A stretch of DNA of 64,000 nt from Pelagicoccus enzymogenes. Its GTDB lineage: Bacteria; Verrucomicrobiota; Verrucomicrobiia; Opitutales; Opitutaceae. How positions within the stretch are numbered: position 1 is the first letter of the stretch; each line of letters starts with the position of its first letter. Positions 50,587 to 59,836 of this stretch are shown in pieces. Where the stretch lies: NCBI RefSeq assembly GCF_014803405.1, contig NZ_JACYFG010000051.1, positions 372,001-436,000 on the forward strand, written 5' to 3'. The notes under the pieces were generated by a model. That model was not told the origin of the DNA. It saw nothing but the letters and a program-made list of their open reading frames with translations, and did no database searches. Position numbers and translations under genes: made by a program.

Positions 50587-51406
50587 AGGTGATTGGGTCG
50601 AGGTGGTAGTAGTTCTTGAGGATCTTGTAGATTTCGGGACGCTTGCGTTTGAGTTGCTTGGGTTTTTCGAAGAAGGCTTCGGTAGAGACGGCGAAGAACT
50701 CGGCGTAGTTGGTCGCTCCGTAATGATCGAGCACGCTGCGGTGTCCCTTGGTGGCTTTCTTTACTTGGATCTCGTACTCTTTTGTGAATACGGCCGCCCA
50801 GGCGGCGAACGCAGATTGGGTTTCGAAGATGGGTACGCCGTCGCCAACTCCGTCTTCTTGGTCGAGCTGATGGGCGAATTCGTGCAGGGCTACGTTTTGG
50901 CCGTCGTGCATGTTGAGGGCCCCGCGTCGAGTGGAGTCCCAGGCGAGGATGACGGTGCCGGTGGTCCAGGACTCGCCGAGACGATAGATGGGCTTTTCGG
51001 AATTGTAGTGGGGCGAGCGCTGGGAGTCGGTGAAGGCGCTGGGGTAGATGATGACGTTTTTCAGGCGTGGGTATCGTTTGTTCTCGCGACCCACGGTGAG
51101 CAGGCAGGCTTGGGCGGCTACGGTGACGCGGATTTCGTCGGTGACTTGAACGCCGCCTTGTCCTTCGAAGCCCACTTCCGCTATGAAGAGCTTGATATTG
51201 GTTTCGAGCCGCTCGCGGAAGCGCGCCGGAAGTTTGGATACGAGGGGAACGTTCTTGAGAAGGATAGCGTTCCAAGCTTCGGGGAAGTCGGCGGAAATGA
51301 CCTTTTGTTTCTTGGCTCGGTAGTGGCGGGCGAAGAGGAACTGTCCGCCAAAGAGGAGGACGGGGATACCGAGGAAGACGAAGAGGAGGATGTGGATGGG
51401 GTTAAT
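50582..51406 (-). CDS. mtfA: MtfA-like zinc peptidase (M90), start unclear
   Basis: Catalytic region about 197 aa plus about 77 more residues upstream in the same frame. HEFAHQLDQEDG is the M90 zinc-binding helix (HExxH); E. coli MtfA binds Mlc and influences the glucose PTS. Upstream frame residues read NPIHILLFVFLGIPVLLFGG (a membrane helix) then FPEAWNAILLKNVPL and KLFIAEVGFEG, the expected M90 N-terminus. Yet no ATG, GTG or TTG exists between the in-frame stop at about 51454 and the internal GTG at 51175. ATT at 51406 is given as a provisional start. Confidence 0.72.
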   Translation of the reverse strand: MNPIHILLFVFLGIPVLLFGGQFLFARHYRAKKQKVISADFPEAWNAILLKNVPLVSKLPARFRERLETNIKLFIAEVGFEGQGGVQVTDEIRVTVAAQACLLTVGRENKRYPRLKNVIIYPSAFTDSQRSPHYNSEKPIYRLGESWTTGTVILAWDSTRRGALNMHDGQNVALHEFAHQLDQEDGVGDGVPIFETQSAFAAWAAVFTKEYEIQVKKATKGHRSVLDHYGATNYAEFFAVSTEAFFEKPKQLKRKRPEIYKILKNYYHLDPITW

Positions 51407-51431
51407 GGCGGTGAAGGCTTGAGGTGACTTA

Positions 51432-51524
51432 AGAGATCTTCCTCTGCTTCTTCATCTTTATCTGCTTCTATAATTTTGGATGAAGAAGAAGAAGGAGATG
51501 AAGAAGGAGATCAAGAAGGAGATT
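51432..51524. repeat. GA-rich inverted repeat, copy 2
   Basis: The left arm AGATCTTCCTCTGCTTCTTC, continuing to about 51470, is mirrored by GAAGAAGAAGAAGGAGATGA onward at 51482-51524. It lies between mnmA (its end overlaps the mnmA stop) and the start of the MtfA-like frame. It also encodes an 8-codon frame ATGAAGAAGCAGAGGAAG... on the minus strand (51455-51429), one base out of phase with mtfA. Confidence 0.7.
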
Positions 51525-52611
51525 ACGTTTCGATTTTGGTGTAGATGCCGCCGCCGAGGAGCTGGGGGCCGTCGTAGAGGGCGATGATTTGTCCGAGGGC
51601 GAGGGCGCGCTGGGGCTGGTCGAATGTGATTTCGACGGTCTTGTCGTTGAGGCGTTTGTAGCGGACGGGGACCCGGGGGTCTCGGTAGCGGACTTTGACC
51701 TCGAGGCGGCAGTCGTCGGCGGGGGCCTCGCCGGTGAAGCTGAGCTCGGATACCTCGCAGCGACTGGAGTAGAGGCCGGGAGCGGTGGGGGCTTCGAAGG
51801 ATACGAGCAGGGCGTTGCGTTGTATGTCTTTTCCGACTACGACGTAGAAGTCGTTGTCGGAGTTTGAGGGGACGCCGATGCCGCGGCGTTGGCCGATGGT
51901 GAAGTAGTGGAGGCCGCGGTGCTCGCCGAGCGGCTTGTCGTCTTCGGCCCGCAGGATGGGGCCAGGGCGGTCGGGCACGTATTCGCGGAGGAAGTCGGAC
52001 ATCTTGATGTTGCCGATGAAGCAGATGCCTTGGCTGTCCTTTTTGGTGGCGTTGGGAAGGGCGTGCTTTTGGGCGAGCTCGCGGAGCTGGGGCTTGAGGA
52101 GGTGCCCGACGGGGAAGCGGGCACGGGCGACTTGCTCGGGGCGCATCATGGCGAGGAAGTAGGTTTGGTCCTTGTTGGGGTCGGCTCCTTCGATGATGGC
52201 GCGGGGGGCGTCGTCGGTGGCTTCGCGAAGTTGGGCGTAGTGTCCGGTGGCGACCTCGTCGAATCCGTTCTCGAGCGCGTAGTCGAGGAAGACTCCGAAC
52301 TTGATTTCGCGGTTACACATGACGTCGGGGTTGGGGGTGATGCCGCTTTGGTATCCAGAGAGCAGGTAGTCGACGATGCGGGTGCGGTACTCGTGCATGA
52401 GGTTGACCACGCGAAAGGGGATGCCGAGGGAGTCGGCCACAGCGGATGCGTCCTCGATGTCCTGTTGCCAGGGGCAGTCGCCGAGGATTTCGTCTTCGTT
52501 GATCCAGTTTTTCATGTAGGCGCCTTCGATGGCGTAACCTTGCTGCTTGAGGCGCAGGGCGGCGACGGCGGAGTCGACGCCTCCGGACATGGCGACTAGG
52601 ATCTTTTTCAT
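51523..52611 (-). CDS. mnmA: tRNA-specific 2-thiouridylase MnmA
   Basis: 362 aa. Adds sulfur to the wobble uridine (U34) of Lys, Glu and Gln tRNAs using persulfide from a Tus relay or cysteine desulfurase. Seen: PP-loop [14 protein letters not shown] at the N-terminus, catalytic Cys in [12 protein letters not shown], and SQGICFIG with the second catalytic Cys. Length and C-terminal beta-barrel ([14 protein letters not shown]) are normal. TusE in this window could be its sulfur donor, though the gene lies in another operon. Confidence 0.95.
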   Translation of the reverse strand: MKKILVAMSGGVDSAVAALRLKQQGYAIEGAYMKNWINEDEILGDCPWQQDIEDASAVADSLGIPFRVVNLMHEYRTRIVDYLLSGYQSGITPNPDVMCNREIKFGVFLDYALENGFDEVATGHYAQLREATDDAPRAIIEGADPNKDQTYFLAMMRPEQVARARFPVGHLLKPQLRELAQKHALPNATKKDSQGICFIGNIKMSDFLREYVPDRPGPILRAEDDKPLGEHRGLHYFTIGQRRGIGVPSNSDNDFYVVVGKDIQRNALLVSFEAPTAPGLYSSRCEVSELSFTGEAPADDCRLEVKVRYRDPRVPVRYKRLNDKTVEITFDQPQRALALGQIIALYDGPQLLGGGIYTKIET

Positions 52612-52802
52612 TTGCTTGATTTGAAAGTTGCGGTGCGCTTGTCCGCCGGGAGGGCGGAGGCTGCCGATAGGCAGGCGAGGGGGAAAGTGAAGATTGAATA
52701 TTGAAAAGTGAAGTGAGAATGGTCGATTGGCGGGGACGGGCTATTTCGGGCTGGCGTTTTGCGCGTGAAAGCGCGAGTAAGGGTTTTCCCAATCTATTCT
52801 CT

Positions 52803-53531
52803 ATGAAGAGCTTGATGACTCCAGAGGCATTTACGGACGGACTGAAAGAGGCATTGGGCGACCGTTTGACGATGGTGGCCCTTTTTGGGTCGGCGGCCGT
52901 GGGCGACACGGCGGAGCGTTATTCGGACGTGAACATCATGGTCGTGTGCACCCAGCTGGGCATTGAGGAGCTGGACGCGATTGCTCGCCTCTCGCGGGAC
53001 TGGAACAAGTTGGGAAATCCGCCGCCCCTGATGTTCGCTTTGGAGCGTTTGATGAATTCGTCGCACGTTTTCCCGATCGAGCTGCTGGATATCAAGGAGA
53101 ACCACCGGGTGCTTCATGGTCGCGACGTGTTGCGGGACTTGCCGATCAGCCAGGCGAACCTGCGGTTCCAGCTGGAGCACGAATTGAAAGGGAAGCTTAT
53201 CCAGCTGCGCGAAGGCTACATGCTGGCGGTGGAGGATGGCGAGACGCTGGTCAACCTCATGCTGCGATCGCTTTCCAATTTTCAGATCATGCTCAAGGCG
53301 GCCCTGAGGTTCTATTCGGTAAGCGTGCCGGCGAAGAAGCGGGAGGCGGTGAGCGAACTGTCGCGACACGTGATGTACGACCTTTCGGTGTTCGAGGAGC
53401 TGCAGGGTATCAAGGACGGTACTGCCTTGCCGCCATTTAGCCGGGAGGCGGCTAAGGATTTGTTCGAGAGGTACTTGGAGGCGATTGAACGTTCGGCGGA
53501 CTTGATCGCGGCTCTGAGTCGGCGAGATTAG
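52803..53531 (+). CDS. Nucleotidyltransferase-like domain protein
   Basis: 242 aa. N-terminal minimal nucleotidyltransferase domain: MVALFGSAAVGDTAERYSDVNIMVV matches the family GSxxxG...SDxD pattern, but the second catalytic acid position is Asn (DVN). The C-terminal helical part (about residues 110-240, RFQLEHELKGKLIQLREGYM; SNFQIMLKAALRFYS) has no clear family. The missing acid suggests weak or absent nucleotidyl-transfer activity. ATG 52803 is preferred over an in-frame start at 52701, which adds 34 residues of non-coding look. Confidence 0.75.
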   Translation: MKSLMTPEAFTDGLKEALGDRLTMVALFGSAAVGDTAERYSDVNIMVVCTQLGIEELDAIARLSRDWNKLGNPPPLMFALERLMNSSHVFPIELLDIKENHRVLHGRDVLRDLPISQANLRFQLEHELKGKLIQLREGYMLAVEDGETLVNLMLRSLSNFQIMLKAALRFYSVSVPAKKREAVSELSRHVMYDLSVFEELQGIKDGTALPPFSREAAKDLFERYLEAIERSADLIAALSRRD

Positions 53532-53656
53532 GATCGCTTCTTTTCGGTCGTTTGGGTGGCTTGATATTGCAAATCGGTTAAAACTCGAGCTACAGGCCGC
53601 GATTTTCTTGCTTTGGCACGGATCGTGATTGGTTGATTGTCACGTCACCTATTGGA

Positions 53657-56101
53657 ATGTCACCGACTCTAGAAAGTAGACACATACGCAAAGCTTACCT
53701 GACCTCGCTTACGGAGGGGGTCGTTGAGCTGAACCGGGATTGGCGGGCGCTGCGCCTGCCGCCAATCAGCTTGGAGGGGCAGGTCCATGCCCATATGGCT
53801 TTGCACGCCCTGCCGCCGATCGACTACGCCAAGCGCAGTGGCTACTACGTGAGCAAGAGCGGCAAGGTCGTTTTTGTTTTCGTTCCACAGAAGTATTCGA
53901 AAATCGAGTACACGGGCGTATCGGTATACGTTGCGGGTAGCTTTAATGGCTGGCAGGAGGCCATCGGCGACGAGGACTGGGAGTTGAAGCCCGAAAGTAT
54001 CGGAGGGAAGCGAGTGCTGATCTTGCGCAAGGAGTTGGAGATCTTCAGCAGCGATCAAGCCTACCAGTTCAAGTTCGTCACCGACAAGCACCACTGGTTC
54101 GTGCCGGACGAGGAGGCTCCGAACCTTGCCTGGGACGGGATGGGCAACGCGAATTACGTTTACCAGCCCAAGCGCTCGGGGCGGCACCGTTTGGGATTCA
54201 AGCTGAAGAAGCCGATCGAGTTTTCCAATTGCAACGTGTTGCTCTACCACACTCGCAAGGGAGTGGAGCGCACCGAGCTAAGCCTCGGGAGCTTTTTCCT
54301 CAATCTTAAGTCCGACAAGGAGTTGGGTGCGGTCGTGGGCGAGGGGTCGGTGACCTTCCGCTTGTTTGCCCCGAGAGCGAAGTGGGTCAAGGTCGGCTTC
54401 TTCAATGACCTGAAGGATCCCAAGAAGGCAAATTGGTTGCTCATGAAGCGGGACAAGGACTTCGTCTGGGAAGCTACGGTAGACGAGGACCTGGTCGGTT
54501 ACTACTATTGGTTCCGTATCGACGGGCCGGACGAGCACGACAGCTTGTTCGATCCGGATTTCAATGTGCTTGACCCTTACGCCAAGGCGACGGTTGGTCG
54601 CGAAGGACCGGGGATCATCGTCGATCTCGATGCCTACAAGAGGCCCGTTCGAACCTTCACTCCGCCGCAGTGGCAAAACTTGGTGGTGCTGGAGGGGCAC
54701 GTGCGAGATTTTGTGCAGAAGCTTCCCGGCCTGCCACGCGAAGGGGATCGTCCGCTCGGGTTCTCGGACTTGGCAAAGTACGCTCGTCGAAAGGATTTTT
54801 ACCCGAAGCGTCTGGGGGTTAACGCGATCGAGCTGCAGCCAATCCAGGAAAACGACAGCCGTAGCTATGGCGAGTACCATTGGGGGTACATGACGGCTAA
54901 TTATTTCGCTCCGCATTCTGGATACGCGAGCGATCCGACCAAAGGTTCGCAGGTTGAGGAATTTCGCGAGCTGGTCGATACGCTGCACGAGGAAGGCTTC
55001 GCGGTCATACTTGACGTGGTCTACAACCACGTGGGCGAGCCGGCCCACTTGATGTTCGTCGACAAGCGCTACTACTTCCACATGTCGGCTGAGGGAGAGC
55101 TCACCAATTGGAGCGGTTGCGGCAACGACCTGCGCTGCGAGGCTCCGATGGCCAAGCGGCTGATCATCGAAAGCCTGAAGCACTTGATGGAATTCTATGG
55201 AGTCGATGGCTTCCGTTTCGACCTTGCTGACTTGGTGGGGAAGCCAGTGCTCAAGGAAGTGGAGAGAGAGCTCAAGAAAGTGCGTTCGGATGTCATCCTC
55301 ATCGCGGAGCCTTGGAGTTTCCGCGGTCACATCGGCCCGGAACTGAGGGACACAGGTTACGCGTCATGGAATGATGGGTACAGGGAATTCTTGAAGGGCT
55401 ACGTCCGTTGTGAGGCCAGTGTGGATACGGCCCGGTACTTCATGCAAGGATCAGTTGGGCATTATGCGACCTGGCCTGCCCAGACCGTCAATTACGTGGA
55501 GTCGCACGACGACCGGGTTTGGATAGACGACATCACGGAGAACGGGAACTTCGACGGGACCGTTCCCACGCAAAGGGACATTGCCCGGACCCGCATGATG
55601 GTGGCGATGCTGATGATGTCGGTTGGCATGCCCATGCTGCATGCCGGGATGGATTTTCTCGGCAGCAAGAACGGAGTCCGCAACACCTACCAAGACGGGC
55701 CGCGCAACGCTCTCAACTACGACCGCGCTCTCGAGTACTCCGCTTGCTCGAAGTACTTCTCCGAGTGGATTGCCTTTCGTCTTTCGGAGAAAGGCGGCAT
55801 TCTCCGTCACTACAATCGGGCTCCAGAGGGGTTTTTCCACTTTTTGCCAGCAGAGAGCGGCAACGCCTTCGCCTGCGTTTACAACGCGTCTGGCGAGTGG
55901 GGCAGCCGCAAGCTGCTGTTCGGGGCCAACCCCGGACTGGGGCCGGTCCGCATACCGCTCGGCGAGTGGGGCGAAAAGGCTTGGCGGCAATTGGCCGACC
56001 ACGAACGCTTTCTCGATCCGAAGGACCGCGCTTGGGCTAATCAACCGGATAAGTCCCTCTTTTTGCCTCGCTTGGCCTGCGGCCTGTGGGAGCTTACTTA
56101 A
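53657..56101 (+). CDS. Pullulanase-type alpha-glucan hydrolase (GH13)
   Basis: About 814 aa. Two N-terminal beta-sandwich domains (AMPK/CBM48-like glycogen binding, with VYVAGSFNGW; VTFRLFAPRAKWVKVGFF) precede a GH13 barrel with the usual four motifs: DVVYNHVGE, DGFRFDLAD (nucleophile Asp), LIAEPW (acid/base Glu) and NYVESHDD. LEGHVRDF and GYMTANYFAP recall pullulanase-type debranching enzymes. Cytosolic, as no signal peptide is seen. It probably removes alpha-1,6 branches of glycogen. The gene precedes gapA, but a gap of 146 bases makes a separate unit. Confidence 0.87.
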   Translation: MSPTLESRHIRKAYLTSLTEGVVELNRDWRALRLPPISLEGQVHAHMALHALPPIDYAKRSGYYVSKSGKVVFVFVPQKYSKIEYTGVSVYVAGSFNGWQEAIGDEDWELKPESIGGKRVLILRKELEIFSSDQAYQFKFVTDKHHWFVPDEEAPNLAWDGMGNANYVYQPKRSGRHRLGFKLKKPIEFSNCNVLLYHTRKGVERTELSLGSFFLNLKSDKELGAVVGEGSVTFRLFAPRAKWVKVGFFNDLKDPKKANWLLMKRDKDFVWEATVDEDLVGYYYWFRIDGPDEHDSLFDPDFNVLDPYAKATVGREGPGIIVDLDAYKRPVRTFTPPQWQNLVVLEGHVRDFVQKLPGLPREGDRPLGFSDLAKYARRKDFYPKRLGVNAIELQPIQENDSRSYGEYHWGYMTANYFAPHSGYASDPTKGSQVEEFRELVDTLHEEGFAVILDVVYNHVGEPAHLMFVDKRYYFHMSAEGELTNWSGCGNDLRCEAPMAKRLIIESLKHLMEFYGVDGFRFDLADLVGKPVLKEVERELKKVRSDVILIAEPWSFRGHIGPELRDTGYASWNDGYREFLKGYVRCEASVDTARYFMQGSVGHYATWPAQTVNYVESHDDRVWIDDITENGNFDGTVPTQRDIARTRMMVAMLMMSVGMPMLHAGMDFLGSKNGVRNTYQDGPRNALNYDRALEYSACSKYFSEWIAFRLSEKGGILRHYNRAPEGFFHFLPAESGNAFACVYNASGEWGSRKLLFGANPGLGPVRIPLGEWGEKAWRQLADHERFLDPKDRAWANQPDKSLFLPRLACGLWELT

Positions 56102-56247
56102 CGATCAGCGCCTCTGATAGCGCGACCTAAAATCAGATACCATAACTTCTTGATTTTCTCATAGGGGTGTCATGTACTCCCGCCTCGCGTGGCAGTTTTG
56201 CCGCGTGAAATCACTCAATACGTCAATATCGCAACACATAGATTACC

Positions 56248-57267
56248 ATGGCTGTAAAAGTAGCTATCAATGGTTTCGGCCGCATCGGCCGCCTAGTATT
56301 CCGCGCGCTCGTGGACCAGGGCCTTCTTGGCACTGAAGTCGACGTCGTCGCTGTAAACGACCTCGTTCCTGCGTCCAACCTCGCGTACCTGCTCAAGTAC
56401 GACTCCACCCAAGGTCGTTTCAACGGTACGGTTGAAGCGGAAGGTGAAGACACGCTCGTCGTTAACGGCCACAAGATCAAGTGTCTCGCACTTCGCGAAA
56501 TCCCAGCCAACCTCCCTTGGGCAGAGAACAACATCGACATTGTTATCGAGTCCACTGGTCTCTGGGTACAGGACGAAAAGGCTCAAGGCCACATCGACGC
56601 CGGCGCCAAGAAGGTTATCATCTCCGCTCCAGGCAAGGGCAACGTCAAGACCGTCGTACTCGGCGTCAACGACGACACCCTCACTGCTGAGGACACGCTG
56701 ATCTCCAACGCGTCTTGCACCACTAACTGCTTGGCTCCGATCACCAAGGTCGTCCTCGACAACTTCGGCATCGAAGAAGGTCTGATGACAACTGTCCACA
56801 GCTACACTGCTACGCAGAAGACTGTTGATGGCCCATCGCCTAAGGACATGAAGGGTGGACGCGCTGCCGCGATGAACATCATCCCATCGACTACTGGCGC
56901 TGCCAAGGCTGTTGGCCTCGTGCTCCCAGAAGTAAACGGCAAGCTCACTGGTATGGCTTTCCGCGTACCGACTCCAACCGTTTCCGTAGTCGACCTCACC
57001 GTTAAGGTCAGCAAGCCAACTTCTTACGCAGAAATCTGCCAAAAGATGAAGGAAGCTGCCGAAGGTCCGCTCAAGGGTATCCTCGAGTACACCGAAGACG
57101 AAGTTGCTTCTTCTGACTTCATCCACTGCCCAGCGTCCTCTATCTTCGACGCAGGTTCCGGTATGGGTCTGACGGACACTTTCTTCAAGCTCGTTAGCTG
57201 GTACGACAACGAATGGGGTTACTCCAATCGCGTCGTAGACCTTCTCAAGAAGGTTGCTGCTCTCTAA
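56248..57267 (+). CDS. gapA: Glyceraldehyde-3-phosphate dehydrogenase
   Basis: 339 aa. N-terminal [16 protein letters not shown] binds [15 protein letters not shown] holds the catalytic Cys; [16 protein letters not shown] is the family tail. Length is normal. It forms with pgk and tpiA the central glycolytic set. Codons strongly prefer C in third position, unlike most genes here, a sign of high expression. Ends with an intrinsic terminator. Confidence 0.97.
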   Translation: MAVKVAINGFGRIGRLVFRALVDQGLLGTEVDVVAVNDLVPASNLAYLLKYDSTQGRFNGTVEAEGEDTLVVNGHKIKCLALREIPANLPWAENNIDIVIESTGLWVQDEKAQGHIDAGAKKVIISAPGKGNVKTVVLGVNDDTLTAEDTLISNASCTTNCLAPITKVVLDNFGIEEGLMTTVHSYTATQKTVDGPSPKDMKGGRAAAMNIIPSTTGAAKAVGLVLPEVNGKLTGMAFRVPTPTVSVVDLTVKVSKPTSYAEICQKMKEAAEGPLKGILEYTEDEVASSDFIHCPASSIFDAGSGMGLTDTFFKLVSWYDNEWGYSNRVVDLLKKVAAL

Positions 57268-57289
57268 TCGAGTGAAGGTTTAGTTTTTC

Positions 57290-57332
57290 AGCCCTTTGCT
57301 TGCGCCCGTTTGCGCGGGCAAAGGGCTTTTTT
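57290..57332 (+). terminator. Intrinsic terminator after gapA
   Basis: Stem AGCCCTTTGC / GCAAAGGGCT, loop containing a second small GC hairpin (GCGCCCG..GCGCGGG), then six T. Confidence 0.85.
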
Positions 57333-57380
57333 ATGCGAGTTTGTGGCGATCGCGATTGCCAACAACTCCCATTTTCAGAG

Positions 57381-57468
57381 CGTAGGGCTGCCGCTTGCGG
57401 CATGCCGCAGCGGCCTCAGCCGAGCCTTGTTTTTTGGAATATCGGCGTGGCGCAAGCGCCAGCCCTAC
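57381..57468. repeat. Inverted pair of REP-like palindromes, type D variants
   Basis: A head-first copy CGTAGGGCTGCCGCTTGCGG at 57381-57408 faces CGGCGTGGCGCAAGCGCCAG then CCCTAC at 57443-57468, in the gapA-pgk gap. Confidence 0.75.
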
Positions 57469-57553
57469 AATACAAACAATGGACGCCTTCGGCGCCGAAC
57501 TTGACACAAGGCGAAGCGCCCGAAGTCGTCCCACCTCCTTTTTATTAAAAGCT

Positions 57554-58756
57554 ATGGCTACAAAGACCATCGAAGACATTGACCTCAAGGGTAAGAAAGC
57601 GCTCATCCGCGTGGACTTCAACGTACCGCTCAAGGACGGCGAAGTAACCGACAAGACCCGTATCCTCGGCGCCTTGCCGACTATCAAGCACGTGATCGCC
57701 AACGGCGGTACCGCTGTGCTTCTCAGCCACCTGGGTCGCCCCAAGGGTGAGGTAAATCCAAAGTTCTCCCTTGAGCCGGTCGCCAAGGCCCTTTCCGCAG
57801 AGCTCGGCCAAGCAGTCGTGTTCGTTCCCGAGTCCATCGGTGAAGTCGCAGAAAAGGCAGTGGCCGCTCTCGAGCCTGGCTCCGTAGCCCTGCTGGAAAA
57901 CGTCCGATTCCACGCGGGCGAAGAGAAGAACGACCCTGAGCTTTCCAAGGCTTTCGCCAAGCTTGGCGACGTCTACATCAACGACGCCTTTGGCACCGCT
58001 CACCGCGCTCACTCCTCCACGGCTGGAATCGCGGAGTTCCTCAAGCCAGCGGTTTGCGGTTTCCTCATCCAGAAGGAGCTCGAGTTCCTCGGCGACAAGA
58101 CGGCCAACGCGGAGCGTCCCTTCACCGTTATCCTCGGCGGAGCCAAGGTTTCCGACAAGTTGAAGGTCATCGACGCCCTGCTCGAAAAGGCGGACACCAT
58201 CCTCATTGGTGGCGCCATGGCCTACACCTTCGCTCTCGCCAACGGCAAGACCGTGGGTGACAGCTTGAAGGAAGACTCCATGGTCGAAATGACTGCCGAA
58301 CTGCAGAAGAAGGCCGCGGCCAAGGGCGTGAAGCTCTTGCTGCCTGTCGACAACATCACGGTCGATTCCTTTGACTTCGGTGCCATGAAGGCGGGGAACC
58401 TCGGAACTTCGGACGCGGAAGGCAACATCCCAGACGGTTGGGAAGGCGTCGACATCGGTCCCAAGACCGTCGAGCTCTACTGCGCGGAAGTTGCCAAGTC
58501 CAAGACCGTTCTCTGGAACGGTCCGATGGGCATCTTCGAGAGCGACGACTGCAACAAGGGTACTTTCGCCGTCGCCAAGGCGATCGCCGACAACCAAGAG
58601 GCGACGACCATCATCGGTGGTGGCGATTCCGTAACCGCGATCAACATGTCCGGCTACGGCGACAAGGTTTCCTTCAAGAGCACCGGCGGAGGCGCGAGCC
58701 TCGAGTTCCTTGAAGGCAAGATCCTCCCTGGCGTTGACGCGCTCGACAAGAAGTAG
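57554..58756 (+). CDS. pgk: Phosphoglycerate kinase
   Basis: 400 aa. Transfers a phosphate from 1,3-bisphosphoglycerate to ADP. Seen: [50 protein letters not shown], and the late GGGDSVTA with the nucleotide loop. Length is normal. The ATG at 57554 gives the standard MATKTIEDI start; the long frame to 57395 runs through the REP-like copy at 57443. C-ending codons dominate, as in gapA. Confidence 0.97.
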   Translation: MATKTIEDIDLKGKKALIRVDFNVPLKDGEVTDKTRILGALPTIKHVIANGGTAVLLSHLGRPKGEVNPKFSLEPVAKALSAELGQAVVFVPESIGEVAEKAVAALEPGSVALLENVRFHAGEEKNDPELSKAFAKLGDVYINDAFGTAHRAHSSTAGIAEFLKPAVCGFLIQKELEFLGDKTANAERPFTVILGGAKVSDKLKVIDALLEKADTILIGGAMAYTFALANGKTVGDSLKEDSMVEMTAELQKKAAAKGVKLLLPVDNITVDSFDFGAMKAGNLGTSDAEGNIPDGWEGVDIGPKTVELYCAEVAKSKTVLWNGPMGIFESDDCNKGTFAVAKAIADNQEATTIIGGGDSVTAINMSGYGDKVSFKSTGGGASLEFLEGKILPGVDALDKK

Positions 58757-58809
58757 TCGAGTGGCTTCGCTCCGATTGAAAGTAATAAAATTTAAGATCT
58801 AAAATTATC

Positions 58810-59577
58810 ATGTCCCGCAAATATCTCATCGCAGGTAACTGGAAAATGAACAAGACGCCGGCCGATGGCGCGGATCTCGCGAAGGAAATCGCGGCATTCG
58901 TTTCCAAGGACGAGTCTGTTGAAGTCGTAATCTGCCCGACGGCAGTCGCTCTCGACCGCGTTTCCTCTGTAATCGAAGGTTCTGCTGTAAAGCTCGGCGC
59001 CCAGAATTTGTATCCAAAAGCAAGTGGCGCTTACACCGGCGAAATCTCGGCCGAGATGATCCGCGCCGTTTTTGGCAAGTACGTCATCCTCGGTCACAGC
59101 GAACGTCGCGAGTACTTCAAGGAGACGGACGCTTTCGTTAACGAGAAGGTGAAGTTCTCCCTCGAGAACAACCTCAACCCAATCCTTTGCATCGGCGAAA
59201 CGCTGGAGCAGCGCGAAGCGGACGAGACTCTTGAAGTGAACAAGACCCAGTTGCTCGGCGGCCTCGAAGGCGTATCCGCCGAAGATATGCCAAAGGTTGT
59301 GATCGCCTACGAACCCGTTTGGGCGATCGGAACTGGCAAGACTGCCACTCCGGAAATGGCTCAGGAAGTTCACGCGGCGATTCGTTCCGAGCTCGCGGCC
59401 AAGTACGGCCAAGCGGTTGCGGAAAAGGTTCGCATCCTTTACGGAGGTTCCATGAAGCCAGCCAATGCTGACGAGCTACTGGCTCAGAAGGACATCGACG
59501 GTGGCCTCATCGGTGGCGCTGCTCTCGACGCAAAGTCTTTCTCCGACCTCATCGAGTCCGCCCGCAAGGCAGACTAG
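58810..59577 (+). CDS. tpiA: Triose-phosphate isomerase
   Basis: 255 aa. Interconverts dihydroxyacetone phosphate and glyceraldehyde 3-phosphate. N-terminal IAGNWKMNKT holds the catalytic Lys; ILGHSERREYF has the catalytic His; AYEPVWAIGTGKTATPE has the catalytic Glu and the flexible loop; ILYGGSMKPANA binds the phosphate. 53 bases after pgk, so probably the same transcript. A terminator follows. Confidence 0.97.
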   Translation: MSRKYLIAGNWKMNKTPADGADLAKEIAAFVSKDESVEVVICPTAVALDRVSSVIEGSAVKLGAQNLYPKASGAYTGEISAEMIRAVFGKYVILGHSERREYFKETDAFVNEKVKFSLENNLNPILCIGETLEQREADETLEVNKTQLLGGLEGVSAEDMPKVVIAYEPVWAIGTGKTATPEMAQEVHAAIRSELAAKYGQAVAEKVRILYGGSMKPANADELLAQKDIDGGLIGGAALDAKSFSDLIESARKAD

Positions 59578-59610
59578 TCGATTTCGGATTAACGGAAATA
59601 TTTGGTGGAA

Positions 59611-59644
59611 ACGCTCTCGGTCGCTGGCCGGGAGCGTTTTTTTT
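59611..59644 (+). terminator. Intrinsic terminator after tpiA
   Basis: Stem ACGCTCTCGG / CCGGGAGCGT with a 4-base core loop, then eight T. Confidence 0.88.
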
Positions 59645-59648
59645 GCTT

Positions 59649-59673
59649 GTGGGATGCGGCCTTGTGCCGCGAT
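59649..59673 (+). repeat. REP-like palindrome, type A variant, head first
   Basis: GTGGGATGCGGCCTTGTGCC then GCGAT, 5 bases beyond the tpiA terminator T run, head towards tpiA. Confidence 0.8.
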
Positions 59674-59836
59674 TTTGGATACACTGCGGGGCGAGGCGGA
59701 AGTTGCTACGGTCGCTCCGCGGGCGTATGTTCGATTGATATAACGAATTGTCGCACGCGGAGCGTCTGATCTACCTGAGAGACAAAAAGGCCACGAGCTG
59801 TCTTAGTTCGTGGCCGATGAATTCGTTTGGAATGCT

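Noticed and set aside
50520-51275. Alternative minus-strand frame over the MtfA-like gene
   Set aside because: It reads as Arg/Ser/Pro-rich shadow sequence, while the other frame carries HExxH and family residues.
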